A stretch of 64,000 bases of DNA from Endomychus coccineus (Eukaryota; Arthropoda; Insecta; Coleoptera; Endomychidae). The first letter of the stretch is position 1. Every line of letters begins with the position of its first letter. The stretch covers positions 74,626,633 to 74,690,632 of the forward strand of contig OY294068.1 of assembly GCA_958510875.1 (NCBI GenBank), read 5' to 3'. Made by a program: the position numbers and the translations under genes. Under the pieces are notes generated by a model. The model had not been told where the DNA came from, did not search any database, and saw only the letters and a list, made by a program, of their open reading frames with translations. Positions 34,915 to 47,616 of the stretch are shown here, one piece after another.

Positions 34915-36935
34915 AAGCAATAGACAGAATTGCGTGCAGAAATTAATACCTGGAAAAAGCGTATAGGGAATTAAATTTAAAAGTGAGTTTCTGTTTCATG
35001 CAACTCGATCCGGAATGGCCTAAACAATTAGCAAAAATGCAAAGAGCGGTAATTCTTGAATAAGTTAAAAACTATAGCTCAAATCGAAAAAAGTTGAGTG
35101 AGAAGATTGTAGATATCAAATAGATCTATCGATTTGCTCCCATGAAAATCATCGATATCTTCCATACTTTTCGAGTTATATTGAGAAAACCGTTAAAAAT
35201 CAGGGTATCGAGAAGTCGTTAACTATTACGTTTCCATACTTGTTATTTGCTGTACGTATAGCCCATGGCAAGCTTGAGAAGTAATTTGTTTTTTAAATTT
35301 AAAATATCAATGATATTTTGAAATATATCGATTTTTTGAAGAAAGTGCGCCCTCATAAATTGGCTAGATCTTCTCAGCGGATCGTTCTAGAGTAACGATT
35401 TCGGGCTTATTTTCTTTCTGAAGTGTTGTGATATAATGTTATCGAAGGAACATTTTTAAGATTGAAAAAATGACTTCGAAAAAATCTTACCTTTTTTGAA
35501 CATTTTTTTTAGATGAGTCTTACAATTTTTAATTCAGAGAAATGTCTTTGAAGGGAATCGATGCCTGACATTTTTTCACGAATGATCAAAAAAAAATTTT
35601 CATCTACGACCTTCTGGACCAGGGATAATTTATTTATTTCAAAAAAATCTATAAGACGCAAAAACATTTTACAGAACTGTGCTTAATATTTTAATATGTT
35701 GCATTTATTTAATTTTGTATCATAAAAAAACATATACTGAAAAAATTAAATAATTGTTGAAGAGATCCGCACGCATAACGTCAGTATGATGCACTGAAAA
35801 AAAATTTGAGGTATTACAAGAGAAATGTTGTTTTGATAATAAATAACAATTCAAATGACGTGAAAGTAAAGCAAATTAGAAATGTAAAAAAAAATATGTC
35901 TATTTTGCTTCTAAGGCGGAAATATATATGATATTCGTGTTTATTTCGAATTTTGTACGTAATCCAAAAGCCGAAATATTGAAGATTTGGAAGCACAAGC
36001 CACTTTGAACGCACGGAATCAGTTTCCCCCACTCCGCCGCACGCTCCGGCAGTCGCGTACGCTTCATTTTGTTACTCAATTTCTAATACTATAAATCAAT
36101 AAAACATATCCTAGTATTTTTTGATTGAAAATGTAGGTATTTATCATTAGCATCCATAAAGCACACTTCTGTAAAATGTTTATTGCGTCTTACAGATTTT
36201 TTTTAAATAAAAAAATTCTCTGATACAGAAGGGCGTAGATGAAAAATGTTTTTGGTAATTCGTGAAAAAATTTCAAGAATCGATTTCCGTCAAAGACATT
36301 TCCCTAAAATAAAAATTGTGAAATTTATCTGAAAAAACATGTTCAAAAAAGGTGCAATTGTTCACTCTCGAATTTGAATAATCGTTTTATTTTTTTCAAT
36401 AACGTTATAGCACAACTGTTCAAGAAGAAAATAAGCTCGGAATCTTTACTCTAGGACCATCCGCTGAGAAGATCTAGCCAATTTATGAGAGCGCCTTTTT
36501 TTTTCAAAAAATCGATATATCTCCAAAAATTATCAATATTTTAATATTGAAAATTACTTTTCAGACTTGCCATAGACTATACGTACAGCAAATAACGAGT
36601 ATGGATTTCTCGATACCCCGATTTTTAACGGTTTTTTCAATATAACTCGAAAAGTATGGAAGATATTAATAATTATCATGGGATCAAATCAATAGATCTA
36701 TTTGATACCTACAACTTTTTCATTCAACTTTTTTCGATACGAGCTATAGTTTTTCACTTATTTAAGAAAAACCGATGTTTGCAATTTTGCCAATTTTTTA
36801 GGTTATGTTCGCCATTTCGGATCGAGTTGCACGAAACAAAAACTCACGTTTAAATTTAATTTACTTTATATTCATGTTTTTTTCTCCAGGTATTAATTTC
36901 TGATAATTTAACATTATGCTTGAACTATTAGTGAA
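34915..36935. mobile_element. Large foldback element D, ~2.0 kb with ~0.8 kb arms
   Basis: The left end ATAGTTCAAGCAATAGACAG and AATTAATACCTGG are complementary to CCAGGTATTAATTTCTGATA...GCTTGAACTAT at ~36889-36930. Complementarity continues inward through CGAAAAGTATGG/CCATACTTTTCG and GGCTAGATCTTCTCAGCGGA to about 35735 and 36100. The centre is unpaired. No transposase. The right end lies ~150 bp before a channel exon. Confidence 0.85.
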
Positions 36936-37085
36936 GTACAACTATTTCGGAGAATAAAAAATTAATTTTACAAAGCTCTGAACCGAATCGCTTAAATAAA
37001 CGCTCAGTACAAAATCTATTTGATATTTATGTACTTCCTGAATCGGAAAGATGTGAGTTTAATCTGTAAACTAATTATTTTCTAG

Positions 37086-37269
37086 GTTTGAAGACGATCA
37101 TCAATGCGTTACTGCATTCATTCAAGCAATTGGCAGAAGTGATGACACTTACGATCTTTTGTCTGATGGTATTTGCGCTGTTCGCTTTGCAAGTGTACAA
37201 AGGGGAGTTGCGCAACAAGTGCGTCCTCAAGATGAATGACCACAACGCTTCCTATCCGGTCTGGTACAA
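37086..37269 (+). CDS. NaCP60E: DSC1/NaCP60E-like channel exon: domain I S4-S5 linker, S5, start of turret
   Basis: Internal exon of a voltage-gated cation channel of the insect DSC1 (Drosophila NaCP60E) class, a plasma-membrane protein related to the para sodium channel. The exon follows TTTTCTAG and ends at a GTACGT donor. It is 184 nt long, opening with the last two bases of a Gly codon and closing with two bases of a split codon. The peptide begins (G)[18 protein letters not shown], the S4-S5 linker, followed by a hydrophobic S5 helix ([19 protein letters not shown]) and the first extracellular stretch GELRNKCV with a cysteine and an NAS glycosylation site. The [20 protein letters not shown] wording resembles DSC1 rather than para. 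It joins in frame to the exon at 63332. The preceding S1-S4 exons were not found in the window. The codons are intact, unlike the transposon relics around it. Confidence 0.85.
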
Positions 37270-37769
37270 GTACGTATTCCTCTATTATTCTCGTCCGCAC
37301 AATGCTGGCAGGGTTATATTCTCTCCGCATTGTGGTTCAATCGATAACCGCATGATTTAAACATTACAGCATTACACTATTGCGAATAGTTATCAATTAA
37401 TGTTTAATTATGACAAAGCTTTCTCATCCTCAATATAACATCTAACTTAGACAATTTTAATTTTCAACCCCAATTTGTATAAACCTGAAATATTGCAGGA
37501 ACACATTTTCACGTTATACACGGTGTTTCTTTTTAGCGTGATAGAACTTCTGATCGAGACAGCTTTGACACTAGTTATCATGTGTCTGATTTGTAAATTC
37601 ATTTTTGTGTGAATCCGATCGACCATCGTTTGCCTTTGATTCAAATGCAACTTAACCCATTGTTTCATGACAAAAATTTGTTCAGTAATTGTCACATTTG
37701 TACTGAGAATAATTCACTAGTAAAACTTCAAAAACCAATACAAAATGTACTTTTTGTTGTACTCTATGT

Positions 37770-37990
37770 GTTAGAGGAGTCACCGGACCGTACTTCCTCA
37801 AAAATGATGCCGGCCAGGGTTTGCGAACGTTATAGAACCATGATGATGAACCATTTCGCTCCTCAATTTGGTGTCATGAATGTGGGGAACAAGCGGTTCT
37901 AAAATGACGGCGCGTGAAACAATGGATTTATTGAAATCGATCTAGTTATTTTGCGAAATGGACATGTCAATTGGTCTCACTTCTCCCAAT
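37770..37990 (+). pseudogene. IS630/mariner-group transposase fragment, cut by a LINE
   Basis: Frames carry GPYFLKNDAGQG, then (shifted) CERYRTMMMNHFAPQF and IEIDLVILRNGHVNWS. These correspond to the G-P-Y-F...RYR-M...P-L and I-S-R-G-x-V-N-W blocks of IS630-type transposases common in insects. The sequence changes at ~37990 to LINE sequence. Only ~70 codons remain. Confidence 0.5.
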
Positions 37991-38966
37991 ATCCTCATCC
38001 CGGATAGAGGAGATTGAAGTACCGATACACTCACCTTACTGCCACTAGACGAACTGATATGATTCACAGATGGGTCCAAGGTGATTAAGACTTCTGGGGC
38101 GGGAGTGTACCTGAAAAGGCCAAAGATCACTATCTCAGTGACTTTAGGCGCTTACTGCACGGTTTTTCAGGTGGGGATCTACGCAATATTAACTTGTGCC
38201 ATGGAAAACCTGCGGAGAAACTATGTAAATAGGCTCATAAGTATTTGCAGTCAGTCGGCTCTGGGAAGTGTCAAGTAATCAAGAGTCACATCAAGGAATG
38301 TCAAAGGATGCAGGGACACACTGGTTGAATCAGCCAGAAGAAATAAAGTTCAACTCATCTGAATCCCTGGATACAATGTAGTTGTGGGAAACGAAATGGC
38401 CAGGCGAGGGTCGTGTAGCTCCCCCGTCGGGCAGGAACCAATGGTCACTTTATCAAATTGCGTGAGAGGTTTGCGCCCTTCTGTGCCAACTGAATAAAGA
38501 GTGGTCTCAACTGTGGCAACAATCACCACGCATGAGGCAGGCCAAGCTCTTCAACAAAAAGCCTGTGCCTAGGCTCTCAAAGAAACTCCTTCATCTGAAC
38601 AGAAGGCACATAAGAGAGATGACTGGAATACTAACCAGTCACTGTCGTCTTAACAAACACCTCCACACTATGGGCATCACAGATGACCCAATATGTAGGA
38701 AATACAGAGAGGTGGGAGAAACTCCCTCCCTGTTGGAATGCCCAGCATTAGCATTCCTTGGGCACCGACACTCTGGAGAATCAAAACTGCTCCCAGAAGA
38801 ACTTATGGAAGCCAGCATTGGCAATATTCTGTGTTTCTGGCGAACCACAAACCTGCTAGAATAGAATAGGCTTCTGACCACGGGGAGCACAATGGGCTCA
38901 ACTAAGTGGCCTAAGTTCATTCGGGGGCAAGACCACTCCCCTCAAGTGATGATGATGATGATGATG
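37990..38966 (+). pseudogene. RNase H-bearing LINE, 5'-truncated copy 1
   Basis: It begins within ILIPDRGD and reads FTDGSKV (38067), SGAGVYLKRPKITISVTLGA and LTCAMENLRRNYVN (38190), the RNase H domain. The tail RQAKLFNKKPVPRLSKKLLH follows (38535), with TGILTSHCRLNKHLHTMGIT and the cysteine cluster CRKYREVGETPSLLECPAL. The final frame stops at 38862. A (GAT)n tail at ~38947-38966 ends it. Stops and frameshifts interrupt the RNase H region. Same family as the minus-strand copy at 44065-45270. I-like or another RNase H clade; not resolved. Confidence 0.8.
38947..38966 (+). repeat. LINE 3' tail, (GAT)n
   Basis: Six GAT units after CCCCTCAAGT; the minus-strand copy ends in the complementary ATC repeat at ~44070-44080. 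Confidence 0.85.
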
Positions 38967-40585
38967 GCCACCACATCCCTGTGACTCGATGTCTTCACAT
39001 TATTATGTGTAGTCTTTATTGTATCCAGAGAAACCAGTAACGTTGAACCATCTGGCGCCTAACATTGTGTCTTATTGACGAAATCCGGCAACCATTACTT
39101 GAAAAAGTGGTCGACAGATGGACATACAAGATACCCGGAATAATATTCAAACAATAGAAGATTAATTTGATTTCCAACATCATACGAAGGAACTTTTGAA
39201 GACGACGATAGTATTAACTTCTTCAAATGTTGTTGTATTAAATACACATAATTAGATAAATGCGCTGAGTGTGCTCGATTTACTCTGTTAAACAAAGTTC
39301 GCCCTCAAAAATAAACGATTCGGAATAGGAGAAATTGGCATGATAAGTTGTAAAATTTTGAATTAATGAACAGTATCAGAACACAATAATTAATAAAAAG
39401 AGGATAGAGAAAATTTATTACGTGAAAAGGATTGTACCTATTGCACTTGACAAAACACACTAAAATCAGTAGAAATGTTTTTTTGGAAGATATAAAAAAT
39501 TACGCCCGTAAAAGTTCAAATGATCAATTAGACTTGTACAGCATTCTTCTCGATGTCTTGATAGCATAAAATTCCCCGTAATCCACTTACTAGTACCTTC
39601 CTGGTAGATCTCGGCATTAAAATTTCCTAATTACATTATTAACTCTACCCTATTATCATATTTCAATTATTCATTCCCAGCAATGTATTTCCTCATATTC
39701 AAATCGAAACCCAATTGTTACTTTTACCTTATGTTGACTCTCAACATCTTTGATGTTTATTCATAACTTAGTATCTTATTGGAGATGACATGCTAGTTGT
39801 CGAGAATATAGTCCCATTACTGTTTCTAAAAACACAAGTAAAAAGTATTTCTGAAGTGAAAACTTCTTTAGGCGCGTTGACCTATTTCAGATGGGAGGTG
39901 AAACCATGAGTCCGTCACGAGCAGTCACGCTGTAGCTATATACAGGTTCGGAAATTATTTATCTTGGGTATGGTGGCTTCATGAGAGCGTAAAGAATAGC
40001 TTGCTATATGATAGAGAGAGCATTACAATTTCAGGCCGGTCAGCTCAGAACGTAGGACGTTAGTATCATATCAGCACCAGTCGGGCGAATGTGCGAGTAG
40101 CAGTTAACGCCTCGGGTGGGGTAAGGGGAGGGGCGCATAGCAGTGTGTCTCTCTTGTTTATGTGGTATTATCATATCATTGCGTTCCTTGTTGCATGTGC
40201 AGATTTATGTCTATACCCCAGAAGAATTATTTCCGATACTGTATATTAAGTATTATGTATACTGCCGCCAGCGCAACTACTTGGTCAGGCGTCAGTTAGT
40301 CTCTCTATAAGCTCACACACGTGTGCATATCTGAGTCGGATACTCGACGTTATTTATTTATGTGTATTTATTATAATGACTATCGGGTTACATGCATACT
40401 CTTTACAGGGATTGTACTGTCCATTATACGTTTTTTATCATTGAATATAAAAATGTATATATAATTGTTGATTGAAATGCTGACAGTTGTGAAAACTGAA
40501 TAAAAACTAATTATATTAATTTTCATTTAAAAACAATAAAATTGTAATTTATTGCTACGAGTACAACTCCATACTAAACTCCGTA
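38967..40585. other. Unrecognised stretch
   Basis: A GC-richer patch at ~40040-40140 and AT-rich DNA elsewhere. No gene motif recognised. Confidence 0.3.
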
Positions 40586-40595
40586 GACAATAGTA

Positions 40596-40856
40596 TCTGT
40601 GGCATCGGATGTCTTCGTTGGTTTAAATAAAGCTGAGCAACAAAATTTCGTCAGGCAGAAGTTGCATAAAATGAGAACCGAAGATACGGGTGGATTACCA
40701 TACGAGTTAATTTTAGTACTTAACAGGCCATACATGATAACTAATAACATAGATGTTGGGGATGGATTGTCCAATGGTACTGTCGGAAAATTGTGTCATG
40801 TAGAAAGAGATGATACTAGTGAAATCATACGGATGTGGAAGAAATTCCCAAAATAG
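40596..40856 (+). pseudogene. Helitron-type Pif1-like helicase fragment
   Basis: An open frame of 85 codons reads QKLHKMRTEDTGGLPYELIL, then LNRPYMITNNIDVGDGLSNG and TVGKLCHVE. This matches the late helicase block of Pif1-like helicases encoded by Helitrons, where G-LP-EL-L--G-PYM-T-NIDV-DGL-NG-VG-L is typical. Rep domain and upstream helicase motifs are absent, and no Helitron ends were identified. It is a relic inside the channel intron. Confidence 0.7.
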
Positions 40857-40989
40857 ATTGGTTACTTCGTAATGTCAGTTTTCAATTCTGTCAGCAGTGC
40901 TCTGTGACTGCCCGTATTTTTTTTGTATATCAATGATAAAATGATGCCAATAATGAATATAAATACCTATAGCATCGTACGATAGTAAT

Positions 40990-43950
40990 AGAAGCATAGA
41001 GGGATTAGGATGAGAGTTCTTCATATTCTAATGTACGGGGTGTCCCTTAGATATTGAACACCGGCAATATCTACATAACCGTTGATCGTATAGCTTCCGA
41101 AAATAAGTTATAATTGAAGTAAGCAAAGGGGATACTTGGAAATGATTTTCAACTGTCTAGGTTTGCCGCAAGGGGGCGAAATTCTCATGGGAAACCACAA
41201 AAACCAAGCTTTGTTCGGAATATCCCCGATTAAGAGATATCAAAATCATATGTATTGCAATATCGAATACATTTTGCATAATTTTCACCCACATTCATTA
41301 CTCTAGCCTGTTGGAAGATGAGCGGGGGATGAGAGAATTTTTGTTGAAAGGAATACCTATTACTTCGGATTGATTATTCCTGATTTGCCAAGTGTTGGTA
41401 GTATGTAAGTAAATTTTCCTGTTTGACAGACACAGTTAATAACCCTAGCAAGTGGTTGTATTCACTTATTATGCATAGTCTCAGTGTGTAGAGTAGACTT
41501 TTTCTCAAAAAAGCAGCTATGACGTTTTTGGTTTTAAACGAAATCATGCCATCACCTTGCTACTAAAGAATTATTTCATTAAATATTTAATACAGGTGTA
41601 TCAAATAAGGGATGTTATTTTTGCATGCGCATTATTCTCTGTTTTCAGAGACATTCTAGTTCTATTTCAAACAGGTTACCAAAACATTTCGGACAAATGG
41701 ATCTTGAGAGCCAACGAACTTCTGTGTTCAGCAACAAGCGATTGAAATTATTTTCACTATAAACTTTACCCAATAATCTGTCACTCAATGATTTGCTTCT
41801 AATATCAATTGACAACTCCATTAACGTAATGGAGCGACGTATGTAACTAAATGCTGACGATGTAACACAATGTATAGCTAGGGTATTTTGGTGTTGCTTG
41901 TTTCAGATGAGCTGCGAAACCCTTGTGATGCCCGTCACCATCAGTTGCCACTGACAAAATATTCCGAATAGAAATTTATTTATCCTGAAAAAACTTATGC
42001 ATAGTATTAAACATGAATTCATCATTTATATCGGCTAAAAAATTGTTAACAAACAGTAATTCTTGGCACATTTTCTCTTCTTTCATGAATCGTACTTATA
42101 ATAAAAGCAGTGCTACATTATTTGGTAGAGTTGGTTCATCGTGTTGGATGGAAAATTGGCAAGTTTTCAAGGAAGCACATAAGGAGATTCCAACGTCTTT
42201 ATCCGTTCCATAAATTCTCCTTTGCACTGAACAAATACAGTATTCATGTCAAAACATGAATTAACTTATTGACTCTTCGTTTTTTTGGTTTCAAAAGATA
42301 TTTTATTTAAATAGAATTACAAAAGGCTTATAATCATAAGTTTACTTTACGTATAGTAATTATATACTGAAGTCAATGATAATATTCTATAAACGAAAGC
42401 ATCTCCCTGCCTCGACAGAACAAGCCTCCAGGAGCGGATTACCAGGAATTTGAATATGATCCCTGAAGTACATGTTGACTTAATTCATACTTGATTGCAT
42501 GAACCACGTAATACGTCTTCATCTAACTTGCAAAAGATTTTTCGTGGACAATTCTGAAATATGTAATTGTGATTTCAATTCAACTATTTTGATATTGCTT
42601 GTCAAGTTGTACACGAACGTTCAAACAAAAATGATGAAAAAAATCTATCATGCTGATACCATATATTCTATCTTGTGTAACATGGTACTCTCTTGATTAA
42701 TCTCTATAAAACTGTACTTAAGGAATTTATATTATTCCTAATCCTCAATCTATTTATTCATTAACAGTGTGGCCATTTAATTTAGAGAACCATGACACGT
42801 TGGAGTTTGATCACAATCATTGATTAGCCAGAACAACCGTGAAAAATATCATTGACACTTACCCTTCTCTTCCACAAGACACTCAAGATTTTAACACACT
42901 GGAAAGTAAGTGGAAGGGGTAAAGGCTAATATTAATCAGATGAACTCTTACTCAACAACAACAATAAAAATAACAATTAAATGATAATGATAATGATAAA
43001 AGAATGTATGATAATTAAAGATAATAAAAGAATATAATGATTAACTTTTATTCCTAATAAGAGCAAAAACTAAGATCAATATCTATACTAATAAACACAA
43101 ATAAAATACCTAGATAATCTAAATTAACTAAAAGAGAAATAAACAAAGATTATTAAATTGATACTCAACCAGGATGAACCTAGAGGATCGAAAATGACTA
43201 AAATGATTATATATTATTGAACTTATCTTGAATGAATACTGAGAACAACAACTTTGATCAAAAATCTTAAACAATTCTGATTAAGCGAAATCCACCCTTG
43301 TTACCAAAAAACACTCTGAAGAAAATATCAAGTTAAATCAATTGAAATTAAGTGTCACGTAATTTCTCAAGAGACTAATTCAAGCTAGAAAATATAACTG
43401 AAGGTTTAGGCATTATCCCTAGTATTTGTAATGCGTCTTTTTTCTCAAGAACCAAACTACAATTCAGAAAAGAATCCCTGAATTGTTCAACCAATAAGCA
43501 GTAAGATTAAGGTCTCTAGTCAGAATGATTTCGGTGGGTATTTCTGAATCTATCTGTCCTTTACTAAATATCACTAACTGATTTGAATGTACATAAAACA
43601 TATCCAGATGGTAAACATCAAGATTCATGTAGCTTACCATTAGTTTCTCGTCCTTTATCGGTTATTTGATGTTGGCAGGTTTATGGCTTCCTTTAGAAAC
43701 AAACTTTTGTGAATTTATTGCAAACCTCGACCATATCAGCTATGGTATCATACCAACCTGCTTGAAGCGAGTGTGAATTGTCTTATATTTATTTTAGAAA
43801 CTCCTTAGCTTTCTCACGCTACATTTAATATTGAACACATCTGGCATTGTTTATCCCACATTCATAAACCGATTAATTCCATGATACCAATCGTTCCGAA
43901 CATTAATTGTTCCACGTACTAAAATGGTTAGTTATGAAATTTAGCAACTT
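40990..43950. other. Long stretch without recognised genes
   Basis: A solitary ACGGGGTGTCCCTTAG at ~41036 resembles the GGGTGTCCC termini elsewhere, without a partner found. Low-complexity AATAATGATAATG DNA lies at ~42955-43060. Confidence 0.35.
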
Positions 43951-43951
43951 C

Positions 43952-44070
43952 CAGGCCGCCACAAGTGGAAAACTCTTTGGAACTAATTGTAAAATTGAAA
44001 GATTTTAAATTTGGAACTTGTGATACTCTCGTTTCATCTGATGTTATATTTACAAATACCCTGATCTGTA
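43952..44070 (+). repeat. Dispersed ~120 bp repeat, copy 1
   Basis: CAGGCCGCCACAAGTG...GATGTTATATTTACAAATACCCTGATCTGTATGTC. A second copy lies at 46495-46615 with only a few differences. In this copy a minus-strand LINE starts directly after GTATGTC. Confidence 0.85.
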
Positions 44071-45270
44071 TGTCACCATCATCATCATTTGCACTTAGGC
44101 CACTTAGTTGGGCCCATTGTGCGCCCCGTGGTCAGAGCCTATTCTATTCTAGCAGGTTTGTGGCCCGCCAGAAACCCAGAATATTGCTACTGCTGGCTTC
44201 CAAAAGTTTTTCTGGGAGCAGTTTTGATTCTTCAGAAGTGTCGGTGCCTGAGGCATACTGATGCTGGGCATTCCAACAAGATGTGAAAGGCAGTTTCTTC
44301 CGCCTCTCTGCATTTCCTACATATTGGGTCATCTGTGATGCCCATAGTATGAAGATATTTCTCAAGACGACAGTGACCGGTTAGGATTCCAGTCATCTCT
44401 CTGATGTCCCTTCTGTTCAGAAGTCTGTCTCATGCGGAGTGATCCTCGCCACAGCTTAGACCACTCTCTATTCAGTTGGCCCAGAAGGGCGAGACCCCCA
44501 CGCAGTTTGATAAAGCGACCATCGGCTCCGGCCCGACAGGGGCACTAGACGATCCTCGCCTGGCCAGAAAGTCGGCCATTTCGTTTCCTACAACTCCGCT
44601 GTGTCCAGGGATCCAGATTATTTGAACACTATTTCTTCTGGCTAGTTCAGCCAGTGTATACCTGCATTCTTTGACAACCATTGTTGTGATTCTGGGTGAT
44701 TTGAGAGCTCCCTGAGCCGACCGGCTGTCTGAGCAAATATACATGCGCCTATTTACATAGTTTCTTCGCAGGTTTTCCATGGCACAAGTCAATATTGCGT
44801 AGATCTCCGCCTGAAAAGCAGTAAGCGCCTAGAGTCAATGAGATAGTGATCGTTGGCCTTTCTAGGTACACTCCCGCCCGAAAAGCCAGAGCTACCTTGG
44901 ACCCATCTGTGAACCATACGAGCCCGTCTGGTGGCAGTAGGGTGAGAGTTTCGTTATTCCAATCTCCTCTATCCGGGATGAGGATTTTGGAAGGAGGGAG
45001 ACATTTATACTTCATTTATAGTATGGGGCATTTAGAGATTGCCTCACTTGAAATCGATGAATGTCCACGAGAGTGGTGCATTTTGGTCCAGTGGCCTAGG
45101 CCCTTCAATCTATACGCCGTTCTCATGACCTCAGTTTTTATGTATAAGTGTAGAGGTGGTTATCCAGCGAGAGCTTGAAGGGCTCTCGTTGGAGCCGACT
45201 TCATACCGCTCAGCATCCCTATGCATGCAAGCCGCTGCAGTCGGTCAAGGTGGCTGTAAGGGTACACATT
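44071..45270 (-). pseudogene. RNase H-bearing LINE, 5'-truncated copy 2
   Basis: On the minus strand: KCPIL-KYKCLPPSKILIPDRG (~45010-44960), LPPDGLVWFTDGSKV with the first RNase H aspartate (~44930-44890), and FRAGVYLERPTITISLTLGA. Next come MTCAMENLRRNYVNRRMYIC with SDSRSAQGAL (~44790-44710, the E and D region), VQIIWIPGHSGVVGNEMADF (~44620-44570, the H and final D), and a tail ending FWRATNLLE at ~44144. Frame breaks are few, so this copy is better preserved than that at 37990. The upstream part (RTAYRLKGLGHWTKMHHSRG, ~45125-45065) belongs to the segment between RT and RNase H. It is inserted next to the repeat at 43952. Confidence 0.85.
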
Positions 45271-46494
45271 ATTCTTACTTGTGGATAAACTATAAATTCT
45301 ATTTTATCGCTTGGTTGCCGACAGCTACAGTGAAGATGGTCGTGAGATATATTTTAGATGTTCAAATTTGGGCACGAGAGTATTTTAACCAACCAATAAA
45401 ATTATGTAACTTAACTAGGGGATTCAAACACACAAAAGTCCCCAGGTTAAATTACCCTGAAAGTATACAAAAAAATAAAAGACCCGTACCAAGAATGATT
45501 GAAATTTACTGATTATGAAATACTATTTTTGTTACAATTTATCACAGAACCTAATATTAAATGAGTTATGAGGTGAATGAATTGAAATATGAATGAAGTC
45601 AAATTGCTTCGATCAAAGTGAACAACAGTTAAATTTACACATATATAAGTACTCAAATGATTATTTCAAACGTTACATAAACCAAAAGTTGGGTAGCCTG
45701 ACCTGGTCACATGGGTAAGATGTTATACCTGCTCGATCATGAATTGGTACTTCCTACTTGATGTATGGATTCCTGCCACAACTTGTTGAATTTAGCACAA
45801 CATATACAAAAAAAAACGGAAATCAAGAAATGTTCAAACCTCTATTGCTCTATTGTCCTCAGAAGACAGACATGAACAGAATACATAACGAATGTTGAAC
45901 AAATTAGGACTAACCTATGTCCTGTCAGATATCACCTGGGAAAGCGAATTATTTCTTGAAGTTAGTGAATAAATCGATTGCAATTACAAAGATATTTACC
46001 TCTATCAGGATAGGGTTTTTCCTTTTTACTAAACAACTTTAATTCTGTCCAAAACCAGTCACGTCGAAACTTAGTTAATCCCCTAAGGTGCATCTATTAC
46101 ACAAATCTTTCCAATTATTCCAATCCAAATTGGTAATTGATGCTTTTGCTTTCAATAGAAGAATATTCCCAGAACTTTGGTTCCAAACATAAGTTTGGTA
46201 TCACCTCCCTGTTGAAATAACTTAGAAAACTCGACGACCTTTCTACTTGACGACTGAACCAAAGTAAGTCATTTTACCGGCCTTTTCCGATGCTTCGATG
46301 TCTCACAGAACGACTTCGAAATAGAAGCGGTAACTACAGAATGTGACACTGAATAGCCATGACTCGGAGAATATACGGTCTAGCATAACTGACGTCACAG
46401 GAATAAACCGATTGTAGTACAACGGCCATTTCTAAGCCGTTAAGTGGAATTTACACGTTACATGGCGCTGGGAAATACCAGTCAGTGTTCCTTT

Positions 46495-46617
46495 CAGGCC
46501 GCCACAAGTGAAAAACTCTTTGGAACTCATTGTAAAATTGAAAGATTTCAAATTTGAAACTTGTGATACTCTCGTTTCATCTGATGTTATATTTACAAAT
46601 ACCCTAATCTGTAAGTC
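46495..46617 (+). repeat. Dispersed ~120 bp repeat, copy 2
   Basis: Same sequence as 43952-44070 in direct orientation 2.54 kb away; it continues with GTAAGTCGATAAATATTC where copy 1 is cut by a LINE. It may be part of a larger unnamed element. Confidence 0.85.
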
Positions 46618-47596
46618 GATAAATATTCTTAAGAAAGGTCCTCAAATATCAATAGCCCCGATAGAAATTGCACAGAATACGTGATCCGTACACTTTTCGC
46701 AAATACTGGACTATAGATTATGGAATACTTAGCAATAACAAGTTTCAAAGCCAATATGACGAACGAATTTGGATATCATTCAACAAAAGCATAGATTCTA
46801 CTATTTATGAGAATATTTTGCGAGAAAAGCAAATTTTCATTTTATGAGTGAAATAACTTCCTGACTAAATCGCCGTCTATCCCAGCTTCCGAGTTCCGAG
46901 TAGCTGCACATAGTAGGGAGTATACTAATAATCGGTTCACATCAACTATCTGAGAAAGTTGCCTCTCTATTACAATAGCTTATTGAGGACTTGATGTGCC
47001 AAAGTGACCGTTATGTCCCCGGAAACTAGCAATAGAGACTGATATGAAGCAAACGAATGACAGACTATCAGCTATTGAACCTTGAGATATATTGAACGAA
47101 CTTCATCATTTACCAAATTAGAAGCTCGATTTATATATAGTTTCTCTCATTCCAAATAACTATTTACTTGATACACGAGATGTGTTAGATACGAACTTTA
47201 GCAAATGATTCTCGTTATATGAAACTACAGCAGATGTTGCATTTCTCATTAATCAAACTCCAAAGAACTCCAAACACGCTAACAGAATAATAAGATAATA
47301 ATTGTAATATTCAATGCAGATAACGAAGCTTGTGCTTTGTAGTTCACTAGTAATAATACTTACATCGCAAGAAGACCTACCTAGAATAAAAGAACACCTT
47401 CATGTTGGATACTTATACGAGTATATGAGAACATGGAATGCAATAAAATGGCTGAACACCTTTCAAAGAATGTGAAGTCTCTACGATATCTAAGCCGTCC
47501 GCAGAGACGTATGTTTGAGAGAACTGCTATATAATAATAATTGTAATTTAAAAGGGACTAAATACACGTTTGCCTGAAAACTCTATGGGGTCCCAC

Positions 47597-47616
47597 ATAC
47601 ATCGTTCTTTTTACAC
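47597..47616 (+). repeat. Left member of a widely spaced inverted repeat
   Basis: ATACATCGTTCTTTTTACAC is the exact complement of 51135-51154. Similarity extends weakly inward (TTGAACGTA, GGTTAAAACCGTG) over ~65 bp. If these are ends, the element would be ~3.5 kb and would contain the transposon at 48818. Confidence 0.4.

Noticed and set aside
37272..37360. Extension of the channel exon past the donor (frame continues to 37357)
   Set aside because: The GTACGT donor at 37270 and the phase match with 63332 explain the sequence better; the extension has no channel similarity.
38936..38966. GATGAT repeat as a CRISPR-like or regulatory array
   Set aside because: A simple trinucleotide tail of the LINE; no spacers. 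No CRISPR array is expected or seen in this eukaryotic window.
44846..45178. 110-codon plus-strand frame
   Set aside because: Antisense shadow of the LINE RNase H region, which reads on the minus strand.
45156..45512. 118-codon plus-strand frame
   Set aside because: Its first part is antisense to the minus-strand LINE relic; the remainder has no motif.
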